A stretch of 64,000 nt of DNA from Nitrospira sp. (GCA_030123565.1 CP126122.1:62001-126000); one strand, 5' to 3'; numbered from the stretch's first letter, positions 1 to 8,986 are shown. The notes: generated from the sequence alone by a model not told the origin. Numbers and translations are program-made.

Positions 1-1437
1 GATATCTCGTTCGAAGAGGCCGCCCATCTCGTGACGCAGATTCGGGCGATTTTTCGGCAGTTCCCGGAAGTCATCAGCGCGGCCTCGCAACTGGGGCGCC
101 CCGACGATGGAACGGACCCGACCAGTTTCTTCAACGCCGAATTCCTGGTGACGCTGAAACCCTTCAAAGAATGGCGGGGCGAGGTGCGGACGAAAAAGGC
201 GTTGATCGACCGAATCGAACAACGGCTGGCCAATATTCCCGGCGTGACCTTCAACTTTTCCCAGGCGATTCAGGACAATGTGCAAGAGGCCATGTCGGGG
301 GTGAAGGGCGAGAATGCCGTCAAGCTCTACGGCGGCGATCTCCAGACCCTGGAGCGACTCGCGAAACAGATCGAACAGGCGATGAAGGGGGTGCGGGGCG
401 TCAAAGACCTGGGCATCCTCCATCTGCTGGGGCAACCGAACCTGGTCATCGAGGTGAACCGCGAGGAATGCGCCCGGTACGGCCTCAAGGTGGGCGATGT
501 CAACGACGTGGTGCAGGCGGCCATCGGCGGTCAGGCAGTCACTCAGGTGTACGAGGGAGAACGTTGGTTCGATCTCGTCGTGCGATTTCTGCCGGAGTTC
601 CGGCGCGACCTGGAGTCGATCGGCAACATCGTCGTCAGTACGCCGGAAGGGGCGCGGATTCCACTCAAGCAATTGGCCTCGATCACCGAGCAGACCGGCG
701 CCTTCATCGTCTATCGAGAGAACAATGAACGCTACATTCCCATCAAGTTCAGTGTCCGCGGCAGAGACCTGGAAGGGACGGTCCGCGAAGCGCAGGAACG
801 GATTGAGAAACAGGTCCGGTTCCCGGCCGGGTACCGGATCGAGTGGCACGGCGAATTCGACCAGTTGCAAGAGGAGAAGGTGCGCCTGGCCAAGATCGTG
901 CCGATCACCCTGCTGATCATTCTTTTCCTGGTCTATCTGGTCCTCAACAACCTGCGCGATGCGTTGCTGGTGCTGGCGGCCGTGCCGTTTTCGCTGGTCG
1001 GCGGGGTGCTGGCCCTGTTGGTCACCGGGACGCCCTTCAGCATTTCGGCGGCGGTGGGATTCATCTCCTTGTTCGGCGTGGCCGTGCAGGGGGCGTTGAT
1101 CCTCGTCAGCCGGATGCGGGATCTGCTGCAAGGGGGATACGAAATTCGGGAAGCGATTTTGAAGAGCGCGGAAGTCCGGATGCGGCCGGTGCTTATGACC
1201 TCGCTGGCCGCCGCGATCGGGCTGTTGCCTGCGGCGGTCGCGAACGGCATCGGAGCCCAATCTCAGCAGCCGTTGGCGCGGGTGGTGGTGGGCGGCATGT
1301 TGACCTCAGCCGCCCTGATTCTGTTCGTGTTACCTGTGTTGTACCAGCTCCTGCATCGATTCCAGGTGCGACCGGACAAGACGGAGGCAACCGTCAGCCC
1401 CCGTCCAACGCGCGATCCAGATCGAAGGCAGCGCTGA
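1..1437 (+). CDS. Heavy-metal efflux RND pump, CusA/CzcA type, C-terminal part (5' truncated by window)
   Basis: The reading frame is open from base 1, so the gene starts outside the window and about 478 C-terminal residues are present. It shows the second periplasmic porter region ([12 protein letters not shown], then [12 protein letters not shown]) followed by the last cluster of membrane helices ([37 protein letters not shown] and two more). Inner-membrane RND pumps of this family expel metal ions or biocides using proton motive force, with an adaptor and an outer-membrane channel that would be encoded upstream. The family is clear; the substrate cannot be told because the transmembrane proton-relay region carrying the substrate-class residues is missing. 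The stop lies 44 bp inside the convergent GH15 gene. Confidence 0.9.
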   Translation, partial: DISFEEAAHLVTQIRAIFRQFPEVISAASQLGRPDDGTDPTSFFNAEFLVTLKPFKEWRGEVRTKKALIDRIEQRLANIPGVTFNFSQAIQDNVQEAMSGVKGENAVKLYGGDLQTLERLAKQIEQAMKGVRGVKDLGILHLLGQPNLVIEVNREECARYGLKVGDVNDVVQAAIGGQAVTQVYEGERWFDLVVRFLPEFRRDLESIGNIVVSTPEGARIPLKQLASITEQTGAFIVYRENNERYIPIKFSVRGRDLEGTVREAQERIEKQVRFPAGYRIEWHGEFDQLQEEKVRLAKIVPITLLIILFLVYLVLNNLRDALLVLAAVPFSLVGGVLALLVTGTPFSISAAVGFISLFGVAVQGALILVSRMRDLLQGGYEIREAILKSAEVRMRPVLMTSLAAAIGLLPAAVANGIGAQSQQPLARVVVGGMLTSAALILFVLPVLYQLLHRFQVRPDKTEATVSPRPTRDPDRRQR

Positions 1438-3226
1438 TGAGCGCCAGGTGCGTGAAGGCCTGGGGAAAATTGCCCAAGGCCTCTCCGCTGTCTCCGGTTT
1501 CCTCCGCGTAAAGGCCGAGGTGGTTGGCATAGCCGAGCATCCGCTCGAACAGCAGCTGCGCCTCATCCAACTTTCGGCGATCCGTCCGCCCGGCCCGCGC
1601 GAGGGCCTCCACCAGCCAAAAACTGCACATATTGAACGTGCCTTCCGTACCCGTGAGCCCATCCATACCAGTCGCGGCGTCGTAGCGATGGACGAGGCCG
1701 TCGGAGACGAGTCCGCCCTCGGGCGGCGGACGGTTGATCGCCTCCAATGTACTGAGCATCCGTGGGTCGGTCGGCGAAATGAAACGCACCAGCGGCATGA
1801 TCAAGTTGGAGGCATCCAGCGAATCGCTGCCGTACGATTGCACGAAGGCGCCGCGTGATTCGTCCCAGCCCTTCGTCATGATCTCCTCATACAGGCGGTC
1901 CCGCATGGTCAACCATTTGAGGTGGTCGGCCGGCAGTGAACGTTTGTGCGAGAGGCGCAAGCCTCGATCCAACGCCACCCAACACATGAGTTTGGAATAG
2001 ACAAAGTGACGGCGGCCGCCGCGCACTTCCCAAATGCCCTCGTCCTCGCGCGTCCAGTTCTGGCAAAGCCAATCGAGCGAATTCCGGACATGGGACCACC
2101 CCAGGTAGGAAATGGGGACGACGTACTTATCACACAGGTAAACGGAATCCAGCAGTTCACCGTAGATGTCCAGTTGTAAATGCCGATAGGCGCCGTTGCC
2201 GATCCTGACCGGCCGCGAGCCCTTGTACCCGTCCAGGTGGTCGAGGACCAGCTCGGTCAAATCGGTCCGGCCGTCGATGCCGTAGACGATTTGCAACGGG
2301 CCCGGCGCTTCGCTCTCGTTGCGGGCCCGTGCGTTCAACCAGTGCATGAAGGCCGCGGCTTCACGGGTAAAGCCGATGCGGATCAATCCGTAGACGGTGA
2401 AGGCCGAGTCCCTGATCCAGGTGTAGCGATAGTCCCAGTTGCGGACCCCGCCGATCTGTTCCGGGAGACTGCAGGTCGGAGCGGCGACGATCGCGCCGGT
2501 GGGTTCGAAGGTCAGCAGCTTCAAGACCAGGGCGGACCGGGACACCATTTCGCGCCATCGTCCGGTGTAGCGGCTGTGCGACAACCATTCATGCCAGAAC
2601 TGCACGGTGGTTTCGAACATCTCGATGGCGTGGTTGTCCGACAGCGCGGCCCCGCACCGCTTCCCCTCGTCGATTTCCCGCAGGACACAGACCGCATGTT
2701 CCCCACGCTGCAACGTAAACTCGGCGATGACTCCCCGCTCGTCCTGTTTGAGCGGCAGGGTCGTCGCCAATCCCAACGTCAGCGCCGCCGTGGAAAACAC
2801 CGCGCCGCTCGAGTTGAGGTGGGTCTCGTGGGGGGTCCGCGCATAATCGAAGGCGGGATGACAGGTGAGACAAAACGTCATCTGGCCGCGCACCACTTTG
2901 ACCCGCCGGATCAGCTGATGATACAGGTCGGGACCTGTGCCGCCGACCGGCATGAAGTCTTCGATTTCGCCGACGCCTTCGCTGGAAAGAAAGCGCGTGA
3001 TCAGCACGTTGGTCTCGGGCCAGTAAAATTGTTTGGTGGTGAACCGAGCCGTTTTCGGGGCGATGCTGAATCGCCCGCCCTTGGCGTCATCGAGAATGGC
3101 CGCGAAGACGCTGGGAGAATCGAAGTGCGGAAAACACAACCAATCGATGCTGCCGTCTCGCCCCACCAGGGCGGCGGTGCGCATGTTGCCGATGATGCCG
3201 TAGTTTTCAATAGGCTGATAGGCCAT
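1394..3226 (-). CDS. Glycoside hydrolase family 15 protein (glucoamylase/trehalase-like)
   Basis: About 610 aa. It begins [14 protein letters not shown], the usual N-terminus of bacterial GH15 proteins that carry an N-terminal beta-sandwich before an (alpha/alpha)6 barrel. The frame stays open further upstream, but this ATG has GAGGG eight bases before it and matches the family start. Barrel motifs include [12 protein letters not shown] and WEVRGG, whose Glu (about residue 400) is the likely general acid; [12 protein letters not shown] near the C-terminus should hold the general base. Family members hydrolyse alpha-glucosidic bonds in malto-oligosaccharides, dextran or trehalose. No signal peptide is seen, so a cytoplasmic role in glycogen or trehalose turnover is likely. 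The 3' end overlaps the RND gene by 44 bp on the opposite strand. Confidence 0.88.
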   Translation of the reverse strand: MAYQPIENYGIIGNMRTAALVGRDGSIDWLCFPHFDSPSVFAAILDDAKGGRFSIAPKTARFTTKQFYWPETNVLITRFLSSEGVGEIEDFMPVGGTGPDLYHQLIRRVKVVRGQMTFCLTCHPAFDYARTPHETHLNSSGAVFSTAALTLGLATTLPLKQDERGVIAEFTLQRGEHAVCVLREIDEGKRCGAALSDNHAIEMFETTVQFWHEWLSHSRYTGRWREMVSRSALVLKLLTFEPTGAIVAAPTCSLPEQIGGVRNWDYRYTWIRDSAFTVYGLIRIGFTREAAAFMHWLNARARNESEAPGPLQIVYGIDGRTDLTELVLDHLDGYKGSRPVRIGNGAYRHLQLDIYGELLDSVYLCDKYVVPISYLGWSHVRNSLDWLCQNWTREDEGIWEVRGGRRHFVYSKLMCWVALDRGLRLSHKRSLPADHLKWLTMRDRLYEEIMTKGWDESRGAFVQSYGSDSLDASNLIMPLVRFISPTDPRMLSTLEAINRPPPEGGLVSDGLVHRYDAATGMDGLTGTEGTFNMCSFWLVEALARAGRTDRRKLDEAQLLFERMLGYANHLGLYAEETGDSGEALGNFPQAFTHLALISAAFDLDRALDGG

Positions 3227-3349
3227 GGGACATCCCTCGTGCCATCCGTTCCACGTCGTCGTTCGACGATACCAGAAATGCCGTGATCTCGGCCAGAGCC
3301 GCGGATCATGACATGCCGTTGACATGCCGTGCCGTCGGATCGCACTGGT

Positions 3350-3937
3350 TCAGTCCATCCGCTCTGCCCGCACGACGTAACGCAGAGGCCCGCCGGCCCT
3401 GATCGCATCGAAAGGGAAACAGGTCACGAGGACAAGGTCCGGCCTGCCATGCCGGATGGGAATGAGGTCCCGCCGTGAATCCAGGATCAGTCGTTCGATC
3501 ACCCGGTACTGTCGTATGGTCCCATCGGTGCCTGTAAGGTCGAATCGGTCGTTCGGTTTCACATCCTTCAAAAATCGAAAGTGTGTGTCGCGATGTCCGG
3601 TCAGGACCATGGTGCCTTCCCGGCCGGGCAGGGCCGTGGAACCGACATGAGCCGGGCCGAAGGCCAAGGTCCGGCCATAGGCGCCCGCGAGGACGATCAG
3701 GTCCGCGGCAGGACGTTGCATGTGGAGGCGCGCCACCGGCCAGGTATCGGCCCAGGGCCATGGCTTGGGCATCGGATCCCCCGCCAGCGCGCGGGCCCAG
3801 GCCCGCTGCAGCAGAAGCTGCGCGAGCCCGGCCTTCGCATAGATCCAGGACCCCTCCCAGACCTGCCACAGCCCGATGGCGAGGAGGCCCACCATCACCG
3901 TAGTCAGAAGGAGGGAAGCCGGTCTGGTCGACCTCAT
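3350..3937 (-). CDS. Class GN sortase (Gram-negative sortase)
   Basis: 195 aa with one N-terminal membrane anchor (LLLTTVMVGLLAIGLWQVW) and a sortase fold. The candidate triad is His115 in TGHRDTHF, Cys173 in LVTCFPFD and Arg186 in PLRYVVR. Sortases cleave a C-terminal sorting signal and transfer the protein to an acceptor at the envelope. The start codon overlaps the stop of the upstream gene by 4 bp, and that gene encodes a protein with an LPKTA-membrane-charge tail, so the two form an enzyme-substrate pair as in the class GN sortase systems of marine proteobacteria. Such dedicated sortases are uncommon in Gram-negatives, and the acceptor molecule in these systems is not established. Confidence 0.9.
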   Translation of the reverse strand: MRSTRPASLLLTTVMVGLLAIGLWQVWEGSWIYAKAGLAQLLLQRAWARALAGDPMPKPWPWADTWPVARLHMQRPAADLIVLAGAYGRTLAFGPAHVGSTALPGREGTMVLTGHRDTHFRFLKDVKPNDRFDLTGTDGTIRQYRVIERLILDSRRDLIPIRHGRPDLVLVTCFPFDAIRAGGPLRYVVRAERMD

Positions 3938-6072
3938 GCGACTTCCTTGCGTAGTCTCAACAACAACCAGGCGAGCATGAGCGCCGCCAACCCCAGCAGA
4001 ATGTGCAACTGACCGCTTGTCGCAGTCTTCGGCAAACCGGTGAGCGAGGCTTGATCCTGCAGGCTCGCAAGGTTCGTCGCCCGGTCCTGGTCGGCTGTGG
4101 GGCTGTCAGTCGGCCTGGCAGGGGTCACATCCACCGCCACCAAACTCGTGTACTGACTGACTAGGTGATGTGCGAGTGCCACATCGAGCACCGCTTTACG
4201 GATCACCTCCTCAAGGCCTCCCTTGTAGGTCTCATCCGTCAGCGCCGCAATCTTCTGCCTGGCCCAGTACACCGACAGGCCTCCATGAGAGGCTGAGTTC
4301 GTGAAAGAGACAGGAAGGGTCCAAGGTTGGCTTCCTGCCAGGCCGCGCAGGATCGCCTGTGGGGGGAGCGATCCGGCCTTGATCGAGAGGACGATCGGTT
4401 CGCCTTCATACAGGTCGGCGATCTGCGCCGGGTACTGTTCCAGGCCGGACCATCCGGTTTGCTCGATCATGATGTCGTTGAGCACGGGACGCTCGAGCTT
4501 CTTGAACAGGCCGTCCAGCTTGTCCTTCACCTCATTCACGTTGCCGATATAGGTGAAGGTGCCGCGGCCTGATTCGGCGGCCTTTCGCATCAGATGGCTG
4601 TTGGGCGTGGATCCGATGCCGATGGTGAACAGCCTCCTCGTGCCGATGCGATGGTGCAGCAGCTCGAACAGCACCTCTTCATTGCCGACCTGGCCGTCGG
4701 TGAGGAGGATGATCTGTTGGAATCGCGAACGATCCTGCGGGCTCTTGAGCGCCTGTCTCAAGGCGGGGAGCACTTCGGTTCCGCCGTCGGCCGAGAGCTG
4801 TTCGGTGTAGCGGACGGCCTGTTTGATCGTCGTGGTCGTCACCGGTTGAGGAGTGGGGAAAAGCGACCGGACGATGTTGTTGAATTGAATGATGTTGAAT
4901 CGATCCTGGGTGGTCAGCCGCGTGAGGGCGGCGGCCACCGATGTTTTCGCCTGCTCGATCGACGGGCCGGCCATGGATCCCGATGTATCGATGACGAATG
5001 TGAGGTCGCGCGGCATGCGCGGAGTCTTGTCGTCCTGCTTGGTCGGAGGGACGAGCATCAGGAGGGCATAGGTCTCGCCGTTCTTTTGTTCGGTAAAGAT
5101 CCTGGCCATCGGCTCGGTGCGAGCTGTCGGGTGCCAGATGAGTAGGAAGTCGCGATCCGCCGGCACTGCGTCCGCCTTGAGACTGACCTGATAGCCGCCC
5201 TCCTGGTCCGGGATGACGATGATGGGATGGAAAGGCGACTCGACTTTGGCGACGGGAAAGCCGGGATCGAGGGTCAGCGACAGGCTGACCGGGTTGATGG
5301 AGCCTTGGCTGGGGGCCTGCACCGGCGGCGTGATGCGGGAGGCATCCGGGACGCGGTCCGTATCCAAGGTGGTGCCCGATCCCTGGGGGGCCTGGTTTTC
5401 TATGACCACCGGCGTGCCGGGAATGTAACGAGGTCCGACTGCCATGGGAAAGCGGAGCTGAAACTGTTCGTTCTCGTAGCGGATGGTTTCCTGGTATTCG
5501 ATTTCGATGGTGACCCGTTCTCCCGGGCCGATGTTGGCCACGGAGGTCGTAAAGATGTTCGGCCGTTCCTGTTCGACGAGGCTGGTCCGCTTCCCTTCCT
5601 GTTTGGCCCGTTCATAGGCCTTCTTGGCCTCGGTCCGTTCCTTGATCTGCCCTTCGATGATTCGCTCACCGACTTTCATGCGGAGGTGGTCCACCGCGGC
5701 GGTGTCAGGCAAGGGGAATACATAGATACCTTCCAGCCAGTCTCCCTTCTTCTTGCTCGGGTTCGTAAATTCCTGCCTGACCGTCGCGCGCGCGATGATG
5801 CCGGTGACGGCGATCTGCACGTCGCTCTTCAAGAGGGGGGCCGGTGTAAATCGACCGGCCTGGTTGGTTTTGAACAGCAACGTGCCTTCCGTAACTTCGT
5901 TGATGCCCATGGTGGGAACCATGCCGATGCTGAGGGATTCCGCCGGTTCGGCAGATGAAGCCGGTGCAGGTGGAGTGACCATACCCAGGGTTGCGAAGAA
6001 GGCCCAGAGGATCAGGTCTGCCGCACGTTGTCGCGCAGGGTAGCGTCGGGCACAGAGAAAGTCATTCAACAT
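3934..6072 (-). CDS. Sortase target protein with VIT and VWA domains and LPKTA sorting signal
   Basis: 712 aa, matching the family named marine proteobacterial sortase target protein. An N-terminal signal sequence (DLILWAFFATLGMV, ending near PASSAEP) is followed by a VIT domain (about 55-200) and a VWA domain (about 340-510) whose MIDAS motif reads DTSGSMAGPS. The C-terminus has a complete sorting signal: LPKTA at about 680, a hydrophobic helix (HILLGLAALMLAWLLL) and the basic tail RLRKEVA. VIT/VWA proteins bind metal and partner proteins, as in inter-alpha-trypsin inhibitor. It is co-transcribed with the sortase gene through a 4-bp overlap and is presumably exported, cleaved between Thr and Ala, and anchored. 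Partner and function are unknown. Confidence 0.9.
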   Translation of the reverse strand: MLNDFLCARRYPARQRAADLILWAFFATLGMVTPPAPASSAEPAESLSIGMVPTMGINEVTEGTLLFKTNQAGRFTPAPLLKSDVQIAVTGIIARATVRQEFTNPSKKKGDWLEGIYVFPLPDTAAVDHLRMKVGERIIEGQIKERTEAKKAYERAKQEGKRTSLVEQERPNIFTTSVANIGPGERVTIEIEYQETIRYENEQFQLRFPMAVGPRYIPGTPVVIENQAPQGSGTTLDTDRVPDASRITPPVQAPSQGSINPVSLSLTLDPGFPVAKVESPFHPIIVIPDQEGGYQVSLKADAVPADRDFLLIWHPTARTEPMARIFTEQKNGETYALLMLVPPTKQDDKTPRMPRDLTFVIDTSGSMAGPSIEQAKTSVAAALTRLTTQDRFNIIQFNNIVRSLFPTPQPVTTTTIKQAVRYTEQLSADGGTEVLPALRQALKSPQDRSRFQQIILLTDGQVGNEEVLFELLHHRIGTRRLFTIGIGSTPNSHLMRKAAESGRGTFTYIGNVNEVKDKLDGLFKKLERPVLNDIMIEQTGWSGLEQYPAQIADLYEGEPIVLSIKAGSLPPQAILRGLAGSQPWTLPVSFTNSASHGGLSVYWARQKIAALTDETYKGGLEEVIRKAVLDVALAHHLVSQYTSLVAVDVTPARPTDSPTADQDRATNLASLQDQASLTGLPKTATSGQLHILLGLAALMLAWLLLRLRKEVA

Positions 6073-6115
6073 AGTGTCCTCGTTTCGTCACATCTGTGGA
6101 TCTTCTGCGGGCTGG

Positions 6116-6144
6116 CCTGGGAAAGACGGTGTGTCTTTCCCAGG
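6116..6144. repeat. Perfect 12-bp inverted repeat between the OmpA-like gene and the sortase target gene
   Basis: CCTGGGAAAGAC and GTCTTTCCCAGG are exactly complementary around a 5-base loop (GGTGT). There is no T tract on either side, so it is not a textbook intrinsic terminator. It lies in the 90-bp gap between two same-strand genes and may act as a processing or partial termination hairpin separating expression of the OmpA-like gene from the sortase pair. Confidence 0.8.
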
Positions 6145-6162
6145 TGCGGCACCCGACATTGG

Positions 6163-6981
6163 CTAATTGTCGGTGGTCGGTTCGGTGGTGGTTTCCGTCT
6201 GGTCGGAAGGATCGGACAGAAGGCTCTCGCCGTTTGAACCGATCGCTCCAAACCCGATCGAAGGATCGCTGCCTGCTTCGAGGGGATCGGTCGCAGTCTC
6301 AACGGCAGCGGCGGCGGGAATCATCAAGTGTTCCCGGCCGACCTTTCGCATTTCCATATGTACCCGCCGGTTCATCCGGCGGCAGAGGTCGCTGCCGTCG
6401 ATGCAGAGGGCCCCTTCTTCACCGAGGCTGACGGTGCGAATCGATGTTTCGGGAACACCCAATGAGATCAGCTGTTGCTTGACGGTTTCAGCGCGCTTCA
6501 TGCCCAGGATCTTGTTGAAGCTCATCGACCCCTGTTGGTCCGTATAGCCCTGGAGCAGGACACCCCAGTCCGGTTCGCCCTTGAGAAACTCCGCGTGGCG
6601 TTGCAGGTCTGCCTTGGCATCGTCGGTCAAGCCCTTGCGTCCGATTTCAAACTGGATGTCATCGTGCAGGACGTCCAGGCTTCGGGCGGCAAGCGGGGCT
6701 GCCTCCACGTTGGTGGTAGGGATCGGTGCTGTGACCGGTGTGGTGTTGTCGGTCGAGGTCTTGAGGGCTTGCGACACCTGGGTGCCGTTGAGGGCTTCCG
6801 TGGAAGGGTTGCTATGGGCCGCCTCGTCCGCCTGTGAGTAGTACCAGAATGATGCGACGACGATCGCCAGGAACAGGATGAGACCGCTGAGGATGTAGGT
6901 GTCCCTCATGTCTTTATCCGGTCCTGTGATCTTGGGGGCGATCGGTCCCGTACTGACGGTGGCTGTGGGTGTCTTCTGCAT
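6163..6981 (-). CDS. OmpA-family C-terminal domain protein, membrane anchored
   Basis: 272 aa. Residues about 28-47 (YILSGLILFLAIVVASFWYY) form one membrane anchor after a short cytoplasmic start. A Thr/Pro-rich linker leads to an OmpA-like peptidoglycan-binding domain (about 100-215) with DIQFEIGRKGLTDDAKADL, LQGYTDQQGS and NRRVHMEMRKV. A low-complexity Ser/Thr/Glu tail follows. The family binds meso-diaminopimelate in peptidoglycan. The start is well set: AAGGAG lies 8 bases before the ATG. It is the first gene of the group that also encodes the sortase and its target. A shared role in tethering the VWA protein to the wall is attractive but inferred. Two extra cysteines (ALCIDGSDLC) sit in the OmpA domain. 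Confidence 0.85.
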   Translation of the reverse strand: MQKTPTATVSTGPIAPKITGPDKDMRDTYILSGLILFLAIVVASFWYYSQADEAAHSNPSTEALNGTQVSQALKTSTDNTTPVTAPIPTTNVEAAPLAARSLDVLHDDIQFEIGRKGLTDDAKADLQRHAEFLKGEPDWGVLLQGYTDQQGSMSFNKILGMKRAETVKQQLISLGVPETSIRTVSLGEEGALCIDGSDLCRRMNRRVHMEMRKVGREHLMIPAAAAVETATDPLEAGSDPSIGFGAIGSNGESLLSDPSDQTETTTEPTTDN

Positions 6982-7350
6982 GGTCGCGTGCTCCTTCTGT
7001 TGTGGGGGCGGATAAGACCGGCTCGTTGGTTGATGTTCGACGAGTGTCGCTTGCCTTGTCGTTGCGGGGGCGGCTGGTCGTTCTCACCTCCTTCCTCGCC
7101 GCGTGCTCGCCGTTGCACGATGCCTAGAGCAAGCGAAGGACCAGGCGAAGGAAGGGGGGCGAAAACGTTAAAACCAAAGAGGAACAAGGAGTTAGAGAAT
7201 ATGCAGGGATGCGAGGGGAAGCCGGTTCATGCGGGGATCAGCGGGGGATGCGGGGATGGCCCCGCAAGGATGCGGATGCGGCAACTGAGGATCGTAACAG
7301 TTGGGTGATCACTGTGCTTGCGCCACAGGTAATCTCAGGAGAATAGGAAT

Positions 7351-7448
7351 GAGGGAGTAGCCAGATCGCCCTTCTTGCTCGCAGAACGCGCACGATGAAG
7401 CTGTGCTCGTCCGATGCGCGCAGTGAAGGACGATCCGGTTACTCCCTT
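7351..7448. repeat. Long imperfect hairpin repeat, copy 1
   Basis: About 98 nt. The apical core, TTGCTCGC..AACGCGC then CTCGTCCGATGCGCGCAG, is shared with copies at 7587 and 21624. The basal stem is unique to this copy yet still pairs: AGGGAGTA.CC.GATCG.CCTTC on the left matches the reverse complement on the right with only a few, mainly transition-type, mismatches. This is the longest stem of the three. Confidence 0.75.
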
Positions 7449-7586
7449 GAAGGACAATAAGTGTTGAGGGGTGGCCGTCGGTCTCCTGGGAGACACGGTC
7501 GGCTCACCATCTCGCCGGCATTCGCAGATATTGCGCTGGTTCTTGCCCGCCTCACGCACCCATACAGTGAGCAGGGGAACGAGGCA

Positions 7587-7667
7587 ACCTGTGTTGTCCC
7601 CTTGCTCGCGCAACGGGCGGCCTCCGAAGACCCTCGTTGGACGCGCGCAGTTGGAGACTACCCAGGT
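7587..7667. repeat. Long imperfect hairpin repeat, copy 2
   Basis: About 81 nt. The core TTGCTCGCGCAACGGGCGG / CCTCGTTGGACGCGCGCAG is nearly the same as in copy 3. The basal stem has its own sequence (ACCTG.GT.GTC.CC on both arms) and still pairs. It lies upstream of the small-ORF/HEPN pair, on the same islet as copy 1. Confidence 0.75.
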
Positions 7668-7746
7668 CGCTTCCCGAGAGGAAATTAGGCGTACATGCTT
7701 GGACAGAGCATGGCAAACTCAGCCGACGACGGAGGGAAAGCCTGCC

Positions 7747-7911
7747 ATGGCACCATCTCGATTTGCCGCAGATTTCAGAATATATTCCCAACAGGGAGCA
7801 CAGACGGGCAGTGGAGCAACATTGAATTTTACATTAGACTTTGCCCACCACCAGTTTATAGACAGCATAAACGATATGGCGTGGACAAGCCGCAGGAAAG
7901 CTGCCGGTTAG
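7747..7911 (+). CDS. Small hypothetical protein (54 aa) upstream of the HEPN-like gene
   Basis: I do not recognise this protein. Translation starts MAPSRFAADFRIYSQQ and ends MAWTSRRKAAG. The ATG is preceded at good distance by GGAGGG, and the stop is 10 bases before the start of the next gene, which itself has an AGGAGG site, so the two look like one transcription unit. The composition (alternating polar and hydrophobic residues in GATLNFTLDFAHHQF) would fit a small beta-rich domain. Base use is less GC-rich than the flanking core genes, as for the rest of the islet. It could be a small partner or antitoxin for the HEPN-like protein, a truncated gene, or chance. Support rests on the ribosome site and spacing only. 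Confidence 0.4.
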   Translation: MAPSRFAADFRIYSQQGAQTGSGATLNFTLDFAHHQFIDSINDMAWTSRRKAAG

Positions 7912-7921
7912 GAGGTGGAGC

Positions 7922-8404
7922 ATGACATCACCATTTGATGGCTTGCAGGTGCCCCCTGAGTTGGTATGCGAGTTCTTCGCCGTCTTTTCGCGTTTTGAGT
8001 ACACACTCAAGGCATCTGGTTTTGTCGAGAAAGGTCCAAAGGGGAGGGCTAGGCCAAATTGGAAAGAGTACGCTCAGTATGTTGCTGCCCATATTTCAAC
8101 CGATAACAATGCTGAATTGGGACAGGCCATCAGGGAGCTCATCGATAATCCGCCTCAAGTCCAAATAGCGCAAGGTAAGACGGCAGTTTGGCAGCCTGCG
8201 CCGCTTTGCGGACAAACTGAGATTGAGTGCGCATTGGAAGCGATCCAACGGGTAAGGAATAATCTTTTTCACGGAGGAAAGCACACATCTCACTCTCCTG
8301 CAGGCAGGGATGAGAAGCTCTTACGCGCGGCGCTCATGGTGCTAAACAGCTGCCTCTCGACCGATGATGGGTTCAGAGCAATATATGAGCAAGCTGGATT
8401 GTGA
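7922..8404 (+). CDS. HEPN-like hypothetical protein
   Basis: 160 aa, no name recognised. An all-helical prediction and the motif RVRNNLFHGGK near residues 111-120 contain R-x4-H (Arg112, His117), the hallmark of HEPN domains; the RNNLFHG form is typical of HEPN proteins found in defence, abortive infection and toxin-antitoxin loci, where Arg and His form a metal-independent RNase site in dimers. A strong AGGAGG site sits 6 bases before the ATG. It is preceded by a 54-aa ORF and followed by a HigBA pair, in a less GC-rich islet, which suggests horizontal arrival. Fold assignment rests on one motif, so activity is unproven; a catalytically silent HEPN or an unrelated helical protein remains possible. 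Confidence 0.65.
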   Translation: MTSPFDGLQVPPELVCEFFAVFSRFEYTLKASGFVEKGPKGRARPNWKEYAQYVAAHISTDNNAELGQAIRELIDNPPQVQIAQGKTAVWQPAPLCGQTEIECALEAIQRVRNNLFHGGKHTSHSPAGRDEKLLRAALMVLNSCLSTDDGFRAIYEQAGL

Positions 8405-8475
8405 TCGTCCAATCTCTTGGAGTGCCAACAATTGAGAACTTTTCCCCTTGCTGATCGAAGGATTTGTGTTTCGAA

Positions 8476-8560
8476 CAAAATATCTCCGCACCAGCGCCTC
8501 CACCGATTTGAAATGCCGCACCGGGAGGTTCTTGAAGCGCCGTTTGCGATCAAGAAGGGT
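8476..8560 (-). pseudogene. 85-bp duplicated 3' end of the CHASE2/sigma-54 regulator gene
   Basis: This segment matches 9374-9458, inside the 3' end of the regulator gene, at roughly 90% over 85 bases with no gap. Read on the minus strand in the frame of the regulator it would encode KRRFKNLPVRHFKSVEALVR, against KRRFKNLPERHFKSVEALVR in the intact gene. No rest of the gene is present. Together with 9374-9458 it makes a direct repeat bracketing the HigBA module. Confidence 0.85.
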
Positions 8561-8611
8561 TTAGTCGGCAGGGGCAATCAGAATCCCATGACGAGGCATG
8601 TTTCTCTCTGA

Positions 8612-8971
8612 TTAGGCGGCTGTGCCCACGAGGCTTTCCAGGGGAATGCGAAGTTCCCGGTGGAGTCTACGAATCATTTCCAAGGAGAGGTTTCGCTTCT
8701 TGGTCAGGATTTCTGAGACGCGCCCACGCCCGCCGAGCATTGCCTCCAGGTCCTTGCGGGTCATGCCCAGTTGATCCATGCGAAACTTGATGGCTTCAAT
8801 GGGATCCGGAGGATAAACGGCGTGATGTTTCGCTTCATAGGCCTCAACGAGGGTCGTCAAGACATCCAGTTCATCTCCGGCCTTCGTGCCGGGCTTGGCA
8901 TCCATGAGTTGTTCGATGCGGCGCAAGGCGCGATTATAATCTCGAGTTGTCTTAATCGGAGTAATCATCAT
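8612..8971 (-). CDS. higA: HigA-type antitoxin (XRE-family HTH)
   Basis: 119 aa. The C-terminal half holds an XRE-like helix-turn-helix (MDQLGMTRKDLEAMLGG, then VSEILTKKRNLSLEMIRRL), and the N-terminal half the variable toxin-contacting segment with EAYEAKHHAVYPPDPIEAI, a stretch typical of the HigA family. The antitoxin neutralises HigB and represses the operon promoter. The gene starts 15 bases after the toxin stop; toxin-first order is the hallmark of higBA. Two adjacent ATG codons are possible starts. Family assignment is firm; whether the pair is active is not known. Confidence 0.9.
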   Translation of the reverse strand: MMITPIKTTRDYNRALRRIEQLMDAKPGTKAGDELDVLTTLVEAYEAKHHAVYPPDPIEAIKFRMDQLGMTRKDLEAMLGGRGRVSEILTKKRNLSLEMIRRLHRELRIPLESLVGTAA

Positions 8972-8986
8972 AACGCCCTCGTATTC

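Larger units (their letters stand above)
6982..7746. other. Gene-poor stretch upstream of the accessory islet
   Basis: No ORF here has a convincing ribosome site or recognisable product. It carries the upstream region of the OmpA-like gene (6982 to about 7150) and two long imperfect hairpin repeats listed separately. Between and after the hairpins (7449-7586, 7668-7746) I see nothing. Confidence 0.6.

Noticed and set aside
7351..7667. Hairpin repeats as integron attC sites
   Set aside because: They are imperfect palindromes with AAC and GTT boxes, but the boxes are in the inner stem and in the wrong order, and no integrase is present.
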